A stretch of 27,444 nucleotides of DNA from an uncultured Blautia sp. (GTDB lineage: Bacteria; Bacillota; Clostridia; Lachnospirales; Lachnospiraceae), in the NCBI GenBank assembly GCA_934378195.1, contig CAKRPO010000032.1, positions 1-27,444 of the forward strand. Direction: 5' to 3'. The notes beneath the pieces are model-generated. The model saw nothing but the letters and a program-made list of their open reading frames with translations. It had not been told where the DNA came from and searched no databases. Below, piece by piece: positions 6,610 to 14,185 of this stretch (position 1 is the stretch's first letter; every line of letters starts with the position of its first letter). A program made the translations under genes and the position numbers.

Positions 6610-7681
6610 GGAACCTTTCTTACAGGTAAGTAAAAGAAGAAATAAGGCCGGATGGCAGGAGAGACTGCTGATTCGATTTATTGCACTGATTCTAGCACTG
6701 ATCGTATGTGGTGCAGTGATTGTAGCGCTTGTCAAGATGAATCCGGTAGATGTCTACAAAGCAATCTGGGATGGAGCTATGGGCTCCGAACGACGTATCT
6801 GGCAGACTGTTCGAGATACGATGATTCTCTTATGTATTGCGATTGGTCTTGCACCAGCCTTCAAAATGAAATTCTGGAACATTGGTGCAGAAGGTCAGAT
6901 CCTGATTGGTGGAGCATGTTCTGCCGCAGTCATGATCTATGCCGGTGATAAGATGCCTCCGGTGCTGCTCCTTATTGTGATGTTTCTTGCGAGTGCCCTT
7001 GGAGGTATGATCTGGGGAATGATTCCGGCTGTATTTAAGGCGTATTGGAATACGAATGAGACACTGTTTACACTGATGCTGAACTATGTTGCCATGCAGG
7101 TCGTTACATATTGTATTGTTTTCTGGGAAAATCCCAAAGGATCCAATACAGTAGGTATCATTAATCAGGCAACACAGGCTGGATGGCTGCCGGAACTGTT
7201 TGGACAGAAATATGGATGGAATGTGCTGATCGTGCTGGTTTTGACCGTTGGTATGTTCATCTATCTGAAATATTGTAAACAGGGATATGAGATTGCAGTA
7301 GTTGGCGAAAGTGAAAATACTGCGAAATATGCAGGTATTCATGTAAAAAGAGTAATTATCCGTACCATGGCAATCTCCGGTGCAATCTGTGGTATTGCCG
7401 GATTTGTTATTGTAAGTGGTGCAAGTCACACGATTTCTACTGCTACGGCAGGTGGACGTGGATTTACTGCAATCATTGTTGCATGGCTTTCCAAATTTAA
7501 TACTTTTATCATGGTTGCAGTTTCTTTTGGTATCGTATTTATGAATCAGGGTGCTGTTCAGATCGCTACACAGTATGGACTGAATGAAAATGCATCGGAT
7601 GTAATTCTTGGTATTATCCTGTTCTTCCTGATTGGTGCAGAATTCTTCATTAATTACAGAGTAAAGCGTACGAAAAAGTAG
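6602..7681 (+). CDS. Nucleoside/simple-sugar ABC transporter permease 1
   Basis: A 359-aa polytopic permease (PF02653 type; BmpC/NupB/YufP-like) that pairs with the next gene to form the transmembrane channel. The start at 6602 follows AGGAGG at 6589-6594; an in-frame ATG seven codons earlier lies inside the ATPase gene and has no good ribosome binding site. A charged N-terminus (SKRRNKAGWQERLL) precedes the first membrane helix. The segment FKMKFWNIGAEGQILIGGACSA and the cytoplasmic loop YEIAVVGESENTAKYAGIHV are diagnostic of the nucleoside/BMP permease pair. Overlap with the ATPase stop and a 12-nt gap to the second permease indicate one operon. Confidence 0.92.
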   Translation: MNKEPFLQVSKRRNKAGWQERLLIRFIALILALIVCGAVIVALVKMNPVDVYKAIWDGAMGSERRIWQTVRDTMILLCIAIGLAPAFKMKFWNIGAEGQILIGGACSAAVMIYAGDKMPPVLLLIVMFLASALGGMIWGMIPAVFKAYWNTNETLFTLMLNYVAMQVVTYCIVFWENPKGSNTVGIINQATQAGWLPELFGQKYGWNVLIVLVLTVGMFIYLKYCKQGYEIAVVGESENTAKYAGIHVKRVIIRTMAISGAICGIAGFVIVSGASHTISTATAGGRGFTAIIVAWLSKFNTFIMVAVSFGIVFMNQGAVQIATQYGLNENASDVILGIILFFLIGAEFFINYRVKRTKK

Positions 7682-7693
7682 GAGGTAGATGCA

Positions 7694-8674
7694 ATGAGTG
7701 TACTGATAATCTTTATTCAAAAAGCAATTGTCCAGGGCATCTGTATTCTGTATGGTGCGCTTGGCGAGATTATGACTGAAAAATCCGGTAACCTGAATCT
7801 GGGTATTCCTGGAATTATGTATATGGGCGGTATCGCCGGACTGATGGGGGCATTTCTTTATGAAAAAGATAATCCAAATCCAAATGCCTTTCTAGGTGTT
7901 CTGATATCGTTTGTATGTGCATTTGCATGTGCGATGATCGGCGGACTGATCTACAGTATTCTGACGATCACGCTTCGTGTAAACCAGAATGTAACTGGTC
8001 TTGCACTTACGATCTTTGGTACAGGTTTTGGCAACTTCTTTGGTGGTTCCATTTCTAAACTTGCAGGTGGTGTTGGACAGATTTCTGTTAAAGTGACAGG
8101 TAGTGCTTATACAGCCAAAATTCCAGGATTATCCAAAATCCCGATAATCGGACCAATTTTATTTAATTATGGATTTATGACATATCTCTGTGTAATTGCA
8201 GCAATCGCATTGTCATTCTTCTTATTCAGAACAAGAATGGGTCTGAACCTTCGTGCAATCGGTGAAAATCCAGGAACTGCAGATGCGGCAGGTATCAATG
8301 TTATCAAATACAAATATCTGTCTACATGTATCGGCGCAGGTCTTGCTGGACTTGGTGGACTGTATTTCGTAATGGAATATTCAGGTGGAACCTGGACAGA
8401 CAATGGCTTTGGTGATCGTGGCTGGTTGGCAGTAGCCCTGGTTATCTTCGCATTGTGGAAACCGTTAAACGCAATTTGGGGAGCTTTTCTTTTTGGAGCA
8501 CTTTATATCCTGTATCTGTATATCCCGGGACTGGGACGAAGCATGCAGGAGGTATTCAAGGCATTACCGTATGTTGTAACGATTATCGTGCTTGTGTTCA
8601 CAAGCTTCCGAAAGAAGAAGGAACACCAGCCGCCGGCAGCGTTGGGATTGCCATATTTTAGAGAAGAGAGATAA
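7694..8674 (+). CDS. Nucleoside/simple-sugar ABC transporter permease 2
   Basis: A 326-aa membrane protein, the partner permease (BmpD/NupC/YufQ-like) of the preceding gene. The ribosome binding site AGGAGG is at 7680-7685, overlapping the previous stop. The N-terminus shows the family hallmark LGEIMTEKSGNLNLGIPGIM. The coupling-loop segment LNLRAIGENPGTADAAGINV is near residue 190, and a late helix pair surrounds GDRGWLAVALVIFALWKPLNAIWGAFLFG. It is the last gene of the operon. I see no terminator with a T-tract behind it; a small hairpin at 8680-8693 is followed by A residues only. Confidence 0.92.
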   Translation: MSVLIIFIQKAIVQGICILYGALGEIMTEKSGNLNLGIPGIMYMGGIAGLMGAFLYEKDNPNPNAFLGVLISFVCAFACAMIGGLIYSILTITLRVNQNVTGLALTIFGTGFGNFFGGSISKLAGGVGQISVKVTGSAYTAKIPGLSKIPIIGPILFNYGFMTYLCVIAAIALSFFLFRTRMGLNLRAIGENPGTADAAGINVIKYKYLSTCIGAGLAGLGGLYFVMEYSGGTWTDNGFGDRGWLAVALVIFALWKPLNAIWGAFLFGALYILYLYIPGLGRSMQEVFKALPYVVTIIVLVFTSFRKKKEHQPPAALGLPYFREER

Positions 8675-8775
8675 TAAAGGATTCCCGGTGAGAGGGAATA
8701 AAAAATAATTGAACTCTAAGAACGATACAGACTTCCCATTCCGTTATACACCATCATATCTTTTATAATTTTATA

Positions 8776-8804
8776 TTGCATTTTTATAAAGTTAGTTATA
8801 TAAT
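8776..8804 (+). promoter_or_regulatory. Promoter of the FMN-riboswitch/ribU transcript
   Basis: TTGCAT (8776-8781), a 17-bp spacer and TATAAT (8799-8804), with the riboswitch beginning about 20 nt after the -10 box. The AT-rich stretch upstream (8740-8790) fits an UP-element-like region. Confidence 0.7.
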
Positions 8805-8824
8805 ACAGAAATATAAAAGAAAAT

Positions 8825-8971
8825 TCTTCGGGGCAGGGTGACCGACCTACATAATCGGAATTCCCTACCGGCGGTAAAGTCCGCGACCCGCGTAATGCGG
8901 CTGATCCGGTGACTGATTGTACAGATCATCAGAATTCCGGAACCGACAGTAAAGTCTGGATGAGAGAAGAA
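8825..8971 (+). promoter_or_regulatory. FMN riboswitch (RFN element)
   Basis: The conserved blocks of the RFN aptamer appear in order: CTTCGGGGCAGGGTG, CCCTACCGGCGGTAAAGTCC followed by GCGACCCGC, GATCCGGTG, then ATTCCGGAACCGACAGTAAA and GTCTGGATGAGAGAAG, whose end pairs with the opening TTCTTC to close P1. A terminator follows at 8998-9026. Established knowledge: FMN binding promotes termination and turns off riboflavin uptake or synthesis genes. Confidence 0.97.
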
Positions 8972-8997
8972 CACGAATAATTCATACGTGCTCAGTA

Positions 8998-9026
8998 CCC
9001 CGGGAAGACCATCCCGGGGATTTTTT
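8998..9026 (+). terminator. Riboswitch expression-platform terminator
   Basis: CCCCGGG, 8-nt loop, CCCGGGG, then A and six T. It lies 26 nt past the aptamer and about 140 nt before the ribU start, so it is the regulated terminator of the FMN switch. Confidence 0.93.
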
Positions 9027-9163
9027 ATGCAGCAGAAAGATTTTATACTTTGCAGGAAATTACTCCGTAATATTCCAGTAAAGCAAAAACAACAAAAATG
9101 TTTCCCACTGCATAACGTAGAATTTTCTTTTAAAAAAAGATAATTCAAAGGAGAGACACAAGT

Positions 9164-9799
9164 ATGAGTGAACAGGTTTTAAAAAGTGGAAATGTAATGG
9201 AGAGGAGCCGTACCAGAACGATCACGCAGATTGCGATGCTGGGAGCCCTCGCCGGAATCTTAATGAATTTTGAATTCCCGCTCCCATTCCTGGCACCATC
9301 CTTCTATCAGCTGGATTTCTCAGAGATTCCAGTACTGGTTGGAGCTTTTGCCATGGGGCCTGTAGCAGGTATCCTGATTGAAGTTGTAAAAGTTCTGGTG
9401 CATCTTGTAACAATGGGAACAATGACAGCAGGTGTTGGGGATTTTGCAAACTTCCTTTTCGGATGTACATTTGTAGTACCGGCAGGACTGATTTACAGAA
9501 TGCACCACACAAAGAGTCGTAAACATGCCGTTATCGGAATGGCAGCAGGTACAGTACTGACAACAGCAGCAGCCTGCCTTATGAATGCATTTGTACTGCT
9601 TCCGGCATATGGCAAGGCTTTTGGCATGCCGATCGAAGCGTTCATCGAAATGGGAACAGCAGTACATCCTTCTGTACACAGCCTTCTCGGTTTTGTGGCA
9701 CTGATCATCGTTCCGTTCAATTTATTTAAATATATCCTGATTTCTGTCATTGTATTCTTTATTTATAAGAGAATCCGTGTTATTCTTAAGGGAGACTGA
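9164..9799 (+). CDS. ribU: Riboflavin ECF transporter S component RibU
   Basis: A 211-aa small membrane protein with about six hydrophobic helices that binds riboflavin and docks with the shared energy-coupling module (EcfA/A'/T), which is not encoded here. RibU-type features are the N-terminal ITQIAMLGALAGILMNFEFPLP, YQLDFSEIPVLVGAFAMGP near residue 50 and the VHLVTMGTMTAGVGDFANF segment. The start at 9164 follows AAAGGAGAG; an internal ATG at residue 12 (before ERSRTRTITQ) would also give a normal RibU. The FMN riboswitch directly upstream makes the substrate assignment strong. A Nudix hydrolase follows after 42 nt and may share the transcript. Confidence 0.95.
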   Translation: MSEQVLKSGNVMERSRTRTITQIAMLGALAGILMNFEFPLPFLAPSFYQLDFSEIPVLVGAFAMGPVAGILIEVVKVLVHLVTMGTMTAGVGDFANFLFGCTFVVPAGLIYRMHHTKSRKHAVIGMAAGTVLTTAAACLMNAFVLLPAYGKAFGMPIEAFIEMGTAVHPSVHSLLGFVALIIVPFNLFKYILISVIVFFIYKRIRVILKGD

Positions 9800-9841
9800 T
9801 TCAGGCATGTTTGCTGAATTGTACGGAAAAGAGGAAAACCC

Positions 9842-10450
9842 ATGGGAAAGATTCATAATGTAGAAAAAATGACGGATAACCGTTTTGTCAATCTGTATCA
9901 TGTGGATGCTACAAGTGTTCACAATACTCCGGTATCTTACTATGTGGCATCCAGAGCCAAGGATGTTCCGGCGCTGAAACTGAAGACCGGACGTAATGAT
10001 CCGGATGGAGTGATCATTTACAGTATCTATGGAGAAAAGAAGGACAGGGTTGTTCTTGTACGTCAGTATCGTTACACACTTGGCGATTACATTTATGAAT
10101 TCCCGGCAGGGCTGGTTGAACCGGGGGAAGACTTCCATGAAGCTGCGGTTCGTGAGATGTATGAAGAAACAGGTCTTAAACTGGAGCCTTTGAAAGTAGA
10201 TCCTGCATTCGAAAAGCCGTACTTTACAACCGTAGGTATGACAGATGAATCCTGTGCAACTGTATACGGCTATGCCAGCGGTGAGATCAGCAAGGACGCG
10301 CAGGAAGATACCGAAGAAATCGAAATCGTTCTGGCAGACCGTGCAGAGGTAAAGCGAATTCTTAAAGAGGAGCGAGTGGCAATCATGTGTGCCTATATGC
10401 TGATGCACTTCTTGAAAGATGAAGAACCATTTGCGTTTCTTGAGGACTGA
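9842..10450 (+). CDS. Nudix hydrolase, ADP-ribose pyrophosphatase-like
   Basis: A 202-aa soluble enzyme. The Nudix box is complete: G-x5-E-x7-REMYEETGL, beginning at GLVEPGEDFHEA (about residue 95), with the preceding EFPAGLVEPGE typical of ADP-ribose/NDP-sugar pyrophosphatases. The strand VVLVRQYRYTLGDYIYEFPAG also matches that group. It would cleave a nucleoside diphosphate linked to another group, with Mg2+ or Mn2+ bound by the REx2EE glutamates. The ribosome binding site AGAGG is moderate. Proximity to ribU could suggest FAD or another flavin nucleotide as substrate, but that is inference. No terminator is visible after it. Confidence 0.85.
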   Translation: MGKIHNVEKMTDNRFVNLYHVDATSVHNTPVSYYVASRAKDVPALKLKTGRNDPDGVIIYSIYGEKKDRVVLVRQYRYTLGDYIYEFPAGLVEPGEDFHEAAVREMYEETGLKLEPLKVDPAFEKPYFTTVGMTDESCATVYGYASGEISKDAQEDTEEIEIVLADRAEVKRILKEERVAIMCAYMLMHFLKDEEPFAFLED

Positions 10451-10554
10451 TTAAAAATCTGCGTAAATATTGCTCAGATCAGTCAGATATAATATCGATA
10501 CATAAAAGGTATAGAATATACGCAGAAAAACTATGAAAATTTAAATTCACCGGG

Positions 10555-10584
10555 TTGACAAAATCTCTGCCAGCATGTTATATT
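10555..10584 (+). promoter_or_regulatory. Promoter of the glucose PTS operon
   Basis: TTGACA (10555-10560), 18 bp, TATATT (10579-10584). Transcription would begin a few bases before the antiterminator target sequence. Confidence 0.8.
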
Positions 10585-10596
10585 TTGTTTGGTTGT

Positions 10597-10628
10597 AGTG
10601 TGTAACTCGATTTCAGGAGGCATTAACT
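10597..10628 (+). promoter_or_regulatory. RAT site (ribonucleic antiterminator target)
   Basis: The segment GTGTGTAACTCGATTTCAGG followed by AGGCATTAACT has the arrangement of BglG/LicT/GlcT-family RAT hairpins (TGTAACT...AGGCA..AACT). Its 3' part (10619-10628) is also the 5' arm of the terminator, so formation of the two structures is mutually exclusive. A PRD antiterminator protein is encoded in the same locus at 12964. Confidence 0.8.
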
Positions 10629-10670
10629 ATACATAACTAGGAGTGTTTATGTATATTAGTGCCTTTTTTT
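10619..10670 (+). terminator. Conditional terminator in the ptsG leader
   Basis: A stem of about 17 bp with one bulged C (10619-10636 with 10647-10663, starting GGCATTAA and ending TTAGTGCC) has a 10-nt loop and is followed by seven T. It overlaps the RAT by ten bases, as expected for protein-controlled antitermination. Confidence 0.92.
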
Positions 10671-10727
10671 GTACAAAAGTTGCTGTAAACAGTAACAAAA
10701 ACCGGTTGTTTAAGGCCTTTTATATGT

Positions 10728-10759
10728 ACTCACTTCTATCAAATATATAGAAGGAGAGT
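10728..10759 (+). promoter_or_regulatory. Hairpin covering the ptsG ribosome binding site
   Basis: CTTCTAT (10733-10739) pairs with ATAGAAG (10747-10753), extended by ACTC/GAGT (10728-10731 with 10756-10759). The 3' arm contains most of the AAGGAG Shine-Dalgarno, so the fold could lower translation. Confidence 0.4.
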
Positions 10760-10764
10760 CTCAG

Positions 10765-12933
10765 ATGAAAGACAAGATTTTTGGTGTTTTACAGCGAGTT
10801 GGTCGAAGCTTTATGCTTCCGATCGCAATCCTTCCGGTAGCCGGACTTCTTCTTGGTATCGGAAGTTCTTTTACAAATGCAACAACGATTGAGACCTATG
10901 GTCTGACAAAGATTCTGGGTGATGGAACACTGCTTCATTCTCTGCTGGTGATCATGAACAGCGTAGGAAGTGCAGTCTTTAATAACCTGCCATTGATCTT
11001 TGCGGTTGGTGTTGCAATCGGTATGGCAAAGAAAGAAAAAGAAGTTGCAGCTTTATCAGCAGTTATTGCATTTTTTGTAATGAACACAGCAATCAATGCG
11101 ATGTTGACAGTTACAGGACAGATCCTTGCCAACGGTGAGATTGCAGAATCTGTTCTTGAAGGAACGATCACTTCTGTCTGTGGTATTCAATCTCTGCAGA
11201 TGGGTGTCTTTGGTGGTATTATCGTAGGACTTGGCGTAGCAGCCCTGCATAATAAATTTTACAGAATCCAGCTTCCGAATGCACTGTCATTCTTTGGTGG
11301 TACCCGTTTCGTTCCGATCATTTCCACAATCGTTTATATGTTTGTGGGAATTCTTCTGTATTTTGTATGGCCGGTAGTTCAGAACGGAATCTATGCTCTG
11401 GGTGGTCTGGTAACAGGAACCGGCTATGTTGGAACATTGATTTTTGGACTTATTAAACGAGCTCTGATCCCATTTGGTCTTCATCATGTATTTTATATGC
11501 CATTCTGGCAGACTGCTGTCGGCGGCACAATGGAAGTTGCAGGACAGATGGTACAGGGCGGACAGAATATTTTCTTTGCACAGCTTGCTGACTCTGCAAA
11601 TATTGCACATTTCAGTGCTGATGCAACAAGATATTTCTCCGGAGAATTTATTTTTATGATCTTCGGTCTTCCGGGAGCTGCACTGGCTATGTATCAGTGT
11701 GCAAAACCTGAGAAGAAAAAACAGGCAGGCGGACTTCTTCTGTCTGCGGCACTTGCATGTATGGCAACCGGAATTACAGAGCCACTGGAATTTTCTTTCC
11801 TGTTCGTAGCTCCGGCACTGTTTGCTGTTCAGGTAGTTCTGGCAGGTAGTGCATACATGATCGCACATATGCTGAATATTGCCGTAGGACTTACTTTCTC
11901 CGGTGGATTCCTTGATTTCTTCCTGTTTGGTATTCTTCAGGGAAATGCAAAGACAAGCTGGATGAGAGTTATCCCGGTTGGTATTATTTATTTCTTTTTA
12001 TATTATTTTATTTTCAAATTCATGATCAAAAAGTTTGATTTCAAAACGCCTGGTCGTGAAGATGATGATGTAGAAACAAAGCTTTACACAAAGGCTGATG
12101 TAAATGCCCGCAAAGAAGCACAGAATGGTGCTGCTGAAGCTGGTTCTTCTGATCCGGTCAGCGAGGCAATCACAAGAGGTCTTGGTGGTAAGAAAAATAT
12201 CAGTGATGTGGACTGCTGTGCAACACGTCTTCGTTGTACGGTCAAGGATGCATCTCTGGTAAACGATGGTATTTTAAAGGCAACAGGTGCATCAGGTGTG
12301 GTTCATAAGGGACTTGGCGTACAGGTTATTTATGGCCCAAATGTTACCGTTATCAAATCAAATCTTGAGGATTATCTGGAAACAGCACCGGATACTCTGG
12401 AAACACCGACGGAAAGTGTTGAAACACAGGAAGTAAGTGAGCAGAAAGAAGATGCCGGACAGAAAGTTGTCGACCGTATTGTAATTTCCAGCCCAATCAC
12501 TGGTATTGCTGCAGATCTTGCAACTGCACCGGATGAGGCGTTTGCCCAGAAGATGATGGGTGATGGTGCGGTAGTTACACCGGAAGATCCTTATGTACGT
12601 GCTCCGGAAGATGGAGAAGTTGCCTTTGTCTTTGACACAAAACATGCAATTGGATTCGTGACAGAATCCGGAATCAGTCTTCTGATTCATGTGGGAATCG
12701 ATACTGTAAAACTGAATGGTGAGGGATTTGAGGCACTGGTAGAAAGTGGTCAGGAAGTGAAGAAGGGAGATCCGATGCTGAAACTGGATCTGGACTATCT
12801 GAGCAAGAACGCACCTTCTATTGTATCCCCGGTTCTTTGTACAGAGCTTGAGGATAACCAGAGAATCCATCTGTTAAATGAGGGTCAGGTCAAGGCAGGA
12901 GAACCGCTTTTCGAAATCGAGGTTCTTCAGTAA
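10765..12933 (+). CDS. ptsG: PTS glucose-type transporter, EIICBA fusion
   Basis: A 722-aa membrane permease that imports and phosphorylates glucose (or a close relative), drawing phosphate from HPr and EI encoded downstream. EIIC occupies residues ~1-430, with about ten hydrophobic segments, the FGLHHVFYMPFW motif and the family's GITEPLEFSF substrate-site motif. EIIB is at ~455-540 with the phosphorylated cysteine in CATRLR (C485). EIIA is at ~570-722, with H627 in KHAIG and the phosphorylated H642 in HVGIDTV. The linker between B and A is acidic (TETQEV-type composition). Domain order and length match Gram-positive PtsG. The RAT/terminator leader and the antiterminator gene 30 nt downstream favour glucose over N-acetylglucosamine, without excluding the latter. 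Confidence 0.92.
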   Translation: MKDKIFGVLQRVGRSFMLPIAILPVAGLLLGIGSSFTNATTIETYGLTKILGDGTLLHSLLVIMNSVGSAVFNNLPLIFAVGVAIGMAKKEKEVAALSAVIAFFVMNTAINAMLTVTGQILANGEIAESVLEGTITSVCGIQSLQMGVFGGIIVGLGVAALHNKFYRIQLPNALSFFGGTRFVPIISTIVYMFVGILLYFVWPVVQNGIYALGGLVTGTGYVGTLIFGLIKRALIPFGLHHVFYMPFWQTAVGGTMEVAGQMVQGGQNIFFAQLADSANIAHFSADATRYFSGEFIFMIFGLPGAALAMYQCAKPEKKKQAGGLLLSAALACMATGITEPLEFSFLFVAPALFAVQVVLAGSAYMIAHMLNIAVGLTFSGGFLDFFLFGILQGNAKTSWMRVIPVGIIYFFLYYFIFKFMIKKFDFKTPGREDDDVETKLYTKADVNARKEAQNGAAEAGSSDPVSEAITRGLGGKKNISDVDCCATRLRCTVKDASLVNDGILKATGASGVVHKGLGVQVIYGPNVTVIKSNLEDYLETAPDTLETPTESVETQEVSEQKEDAGQKVVDRIVISSPITGIAADLATAPDEAFAQKMMGDGAVVTPEDPYVRAPEDGEVAFVFDTKHAIGFVTESGISLLIHVGIDTVKLNGEGFEALVESGQEVKKGDPMLKLDLDYLSKNAPSIVSPVLCTELEDNQRIHLLNEGQVKAGEPLFEIEVLQ

Positions 12934-12963
12934 GAACTGAACCCGGATGGGGAAGAGAAGCGG

Positions 12964-13803
12964 ATGTTGTACAGGATAGCAAAAATTTTAAATCATAATT
13001 CCTTTATGGGAATTCAGGATGAAAACAGCCAGGAGTGTCTGGTTATGGGAAAAGGAGTTGCTTTTGGCAGGAAAGTCGGGCAGACGGTTCCGATTTCGGC
13101 AGAAGCAAAGGTTTATTCACTGAAAGAAATGACAGAGCGAGGAGATGCAAAAGACATCCTCAAATCGGTTTCACCGCTTTGCCTGGAACTGGCGAATGAA
13201 GTGTTGAATCAGGCGGAGCAGGAATTTGGTAAAGTAGACAGGACAATTCTTTTTACCATGGCAGACCATCTGGATTTTGCAATCCGTCGTGTACAGAATG
13301 GAGAACAGATCAGTAATCCGTTGACCGATGACATCCGTGTCATGTTTTATAAGGAATACAAAGTAGCCAGTTGTATCCAGAATCTTCTGAAGGAAAAGCT
13401 TCAGCTGGAAATTGATGAGCATGAGATTGGCTATATTGCCCTGCATGTGCATGCTGCCATTGTAGACGAAAATGTTTCCCAGGCAATGGAAATTGCCAGA
13501 ACGGTCCGGGAATGTATTTCACTTGTTGAGAAAGAAACCGGTAATTCCATCGATGTCATGTCTCTGGGATACAATCGACTGATGAATCATGTCCGTTATA
13601 TGGTGGCACGTGCCATTCATGGCGAGAAACTCAAAATGAATCTGAATGAATATATGTCTGTAAAGTTTCCGGAACCATTCATGGCAGCAGAGAGAATCTG
13701 TCGTCAGATGGAAAAGAGCCTGAAGCTGCCGATTCCGGATATTGAGATTGGATATCTTGCCATGCATCTTGAAAGAATGCTTGATACAGATGTGAATGAG
13801 TAA
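12964..13803 (+). CDS. glcT: BglG-family transcription antiterminator, GlcT-like
   Basis: A 279-aa RNA-binding antiterminator. The first ~55 residues are the CAT RNA-binding domain (KILNHNSFMGIQDENSQEC, then LVMGKGVAFGRKVG). PRD1 (about 70-170) keeps H102 in MADHLDFAIRR and H161 in IALHVHAA. PRD2 (about 175-275) keeps H209 in NHVRYMVAR and H268 in AMHLERM, all positions used for PTS phosphorylation control in this family. The obvious target is the RAT upstream of the EIICBA gene, giving an autoregulated loop in which EIIB phosphorylates and inactivates it when glucose is absent. Unlike Bacillus subtilis, where glcT precedes ptsG, here it lies inside the operon, so basal read-through is needed to start induction. 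LicT-type specificity cannot be ruled out. Confidence 0.85.
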   Translation: MLYRIAKILNHNSFMGIQDENSQECLVMGKGVAFGRKVGQTVPISAEAKVYSLKEMTERGDAKDILKSVSPLCLELANEVLNQAEQEFGKVDRTILFTMADHLDFAIRRVQNGEQISNPLTDDIRVMFYKEYKVASCIQNLLKEKLQLEIDEHEIGYIALHVHAAIVDENVSQAMEIARTVRECISLVEKETGNSIDVMSLGYNRLMNHVRYMVARAIHGEKLKMNLNEYMSVKFPEPFMAAERICRQMEKSLKLPIPDIEIGYLAMHLERMLDTDVNE

Positions 13804-13875
13804 TTCTTGAACTCGCGAAGTGTTTTGGCATAGACAAATAAAGATAAAAAATTAATATAAAAGGAGAATAAAATT

Positions 13876-14133
13876 ATGAAAACATTTGAGTACACAATTA
13901 AAGACGAACTTGGAATCCACGCAAGACCGGCAGGACTTCTTGTAAAAGAAGCAAAAAAATTCGAATCTGAATGCACTATCACAAAAGATGGCAAAACAAA
14001 GAAACTTACACAGCTTATGATGCTTATGTCTCTTGGGGTAAAACAGGGAGATACAGTTACTGTAACAGCAGAAGGTGCTGATGAAGAAGTCGCAGCTGCA
14101 GCATTAAAAGAATTCTTTGAGAATAACTTATAA
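13876..14133 (+). CDS. ptsH: Phosphocarrier protein HPr with Gln at position 46
   Basis: An 85-aa soluble phosphocarrier passing phosphate from EI to EIIA. The active-site motif GIHARPAG places catalytic His at residue 15. The regulatory segment that normally reads K-S46-I-M-G-V-MSLG is T45-Q46-L-M-M-L-MSLG here. The serine phosphorylated by HPr kinase is therefore replaced by glutamine, and Gly49 by Met. It should work as a transport HPr but not as the Ser-P corepressor of CcpA. AAAGGAG precedes the ATG. A 72-nt AT-rich gap separates it from the antiterminator gene, with at best a weak promoter (TTGAAC at 13808). Confidence 0.95.
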   Translation: MKTFEYTIKDELGIHARPAGLLVKEAKKFESECTITKDGKTKKLTQLMMLMSLGVKQGDTVTVTAEGADEEVAAAALKEFFENNL

Positions 14134-14185
14134 TTCACTGGAACGACCAGAATTAGTTTACGTTTGAATTCAGGGAGGAAAAGGA

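Noticed and set aside
6830..7720. Long minus-strand frame opposite the nucleoside permeases (296 codons)
   Set aside because: Antisense shadow of a clear permease gene; composition rich in Cys, His, Asn and Thr, no ribosome binding site or family motif.
8680..8698. Terminator after the second nucleoside permease
   Set aside because: The ATTCCC/GGGAAT hairpin is followed by A residues, not T, on the plus strand, and no suitable transcript ends there on the minus strand.
10459..10524. Long-range pairing CTGCGTA...TACGCAG after the Nudix gene
   Set aside because: Loop of about 40 nt and no T-tract; probably chance similarity in an AT-rich gap.
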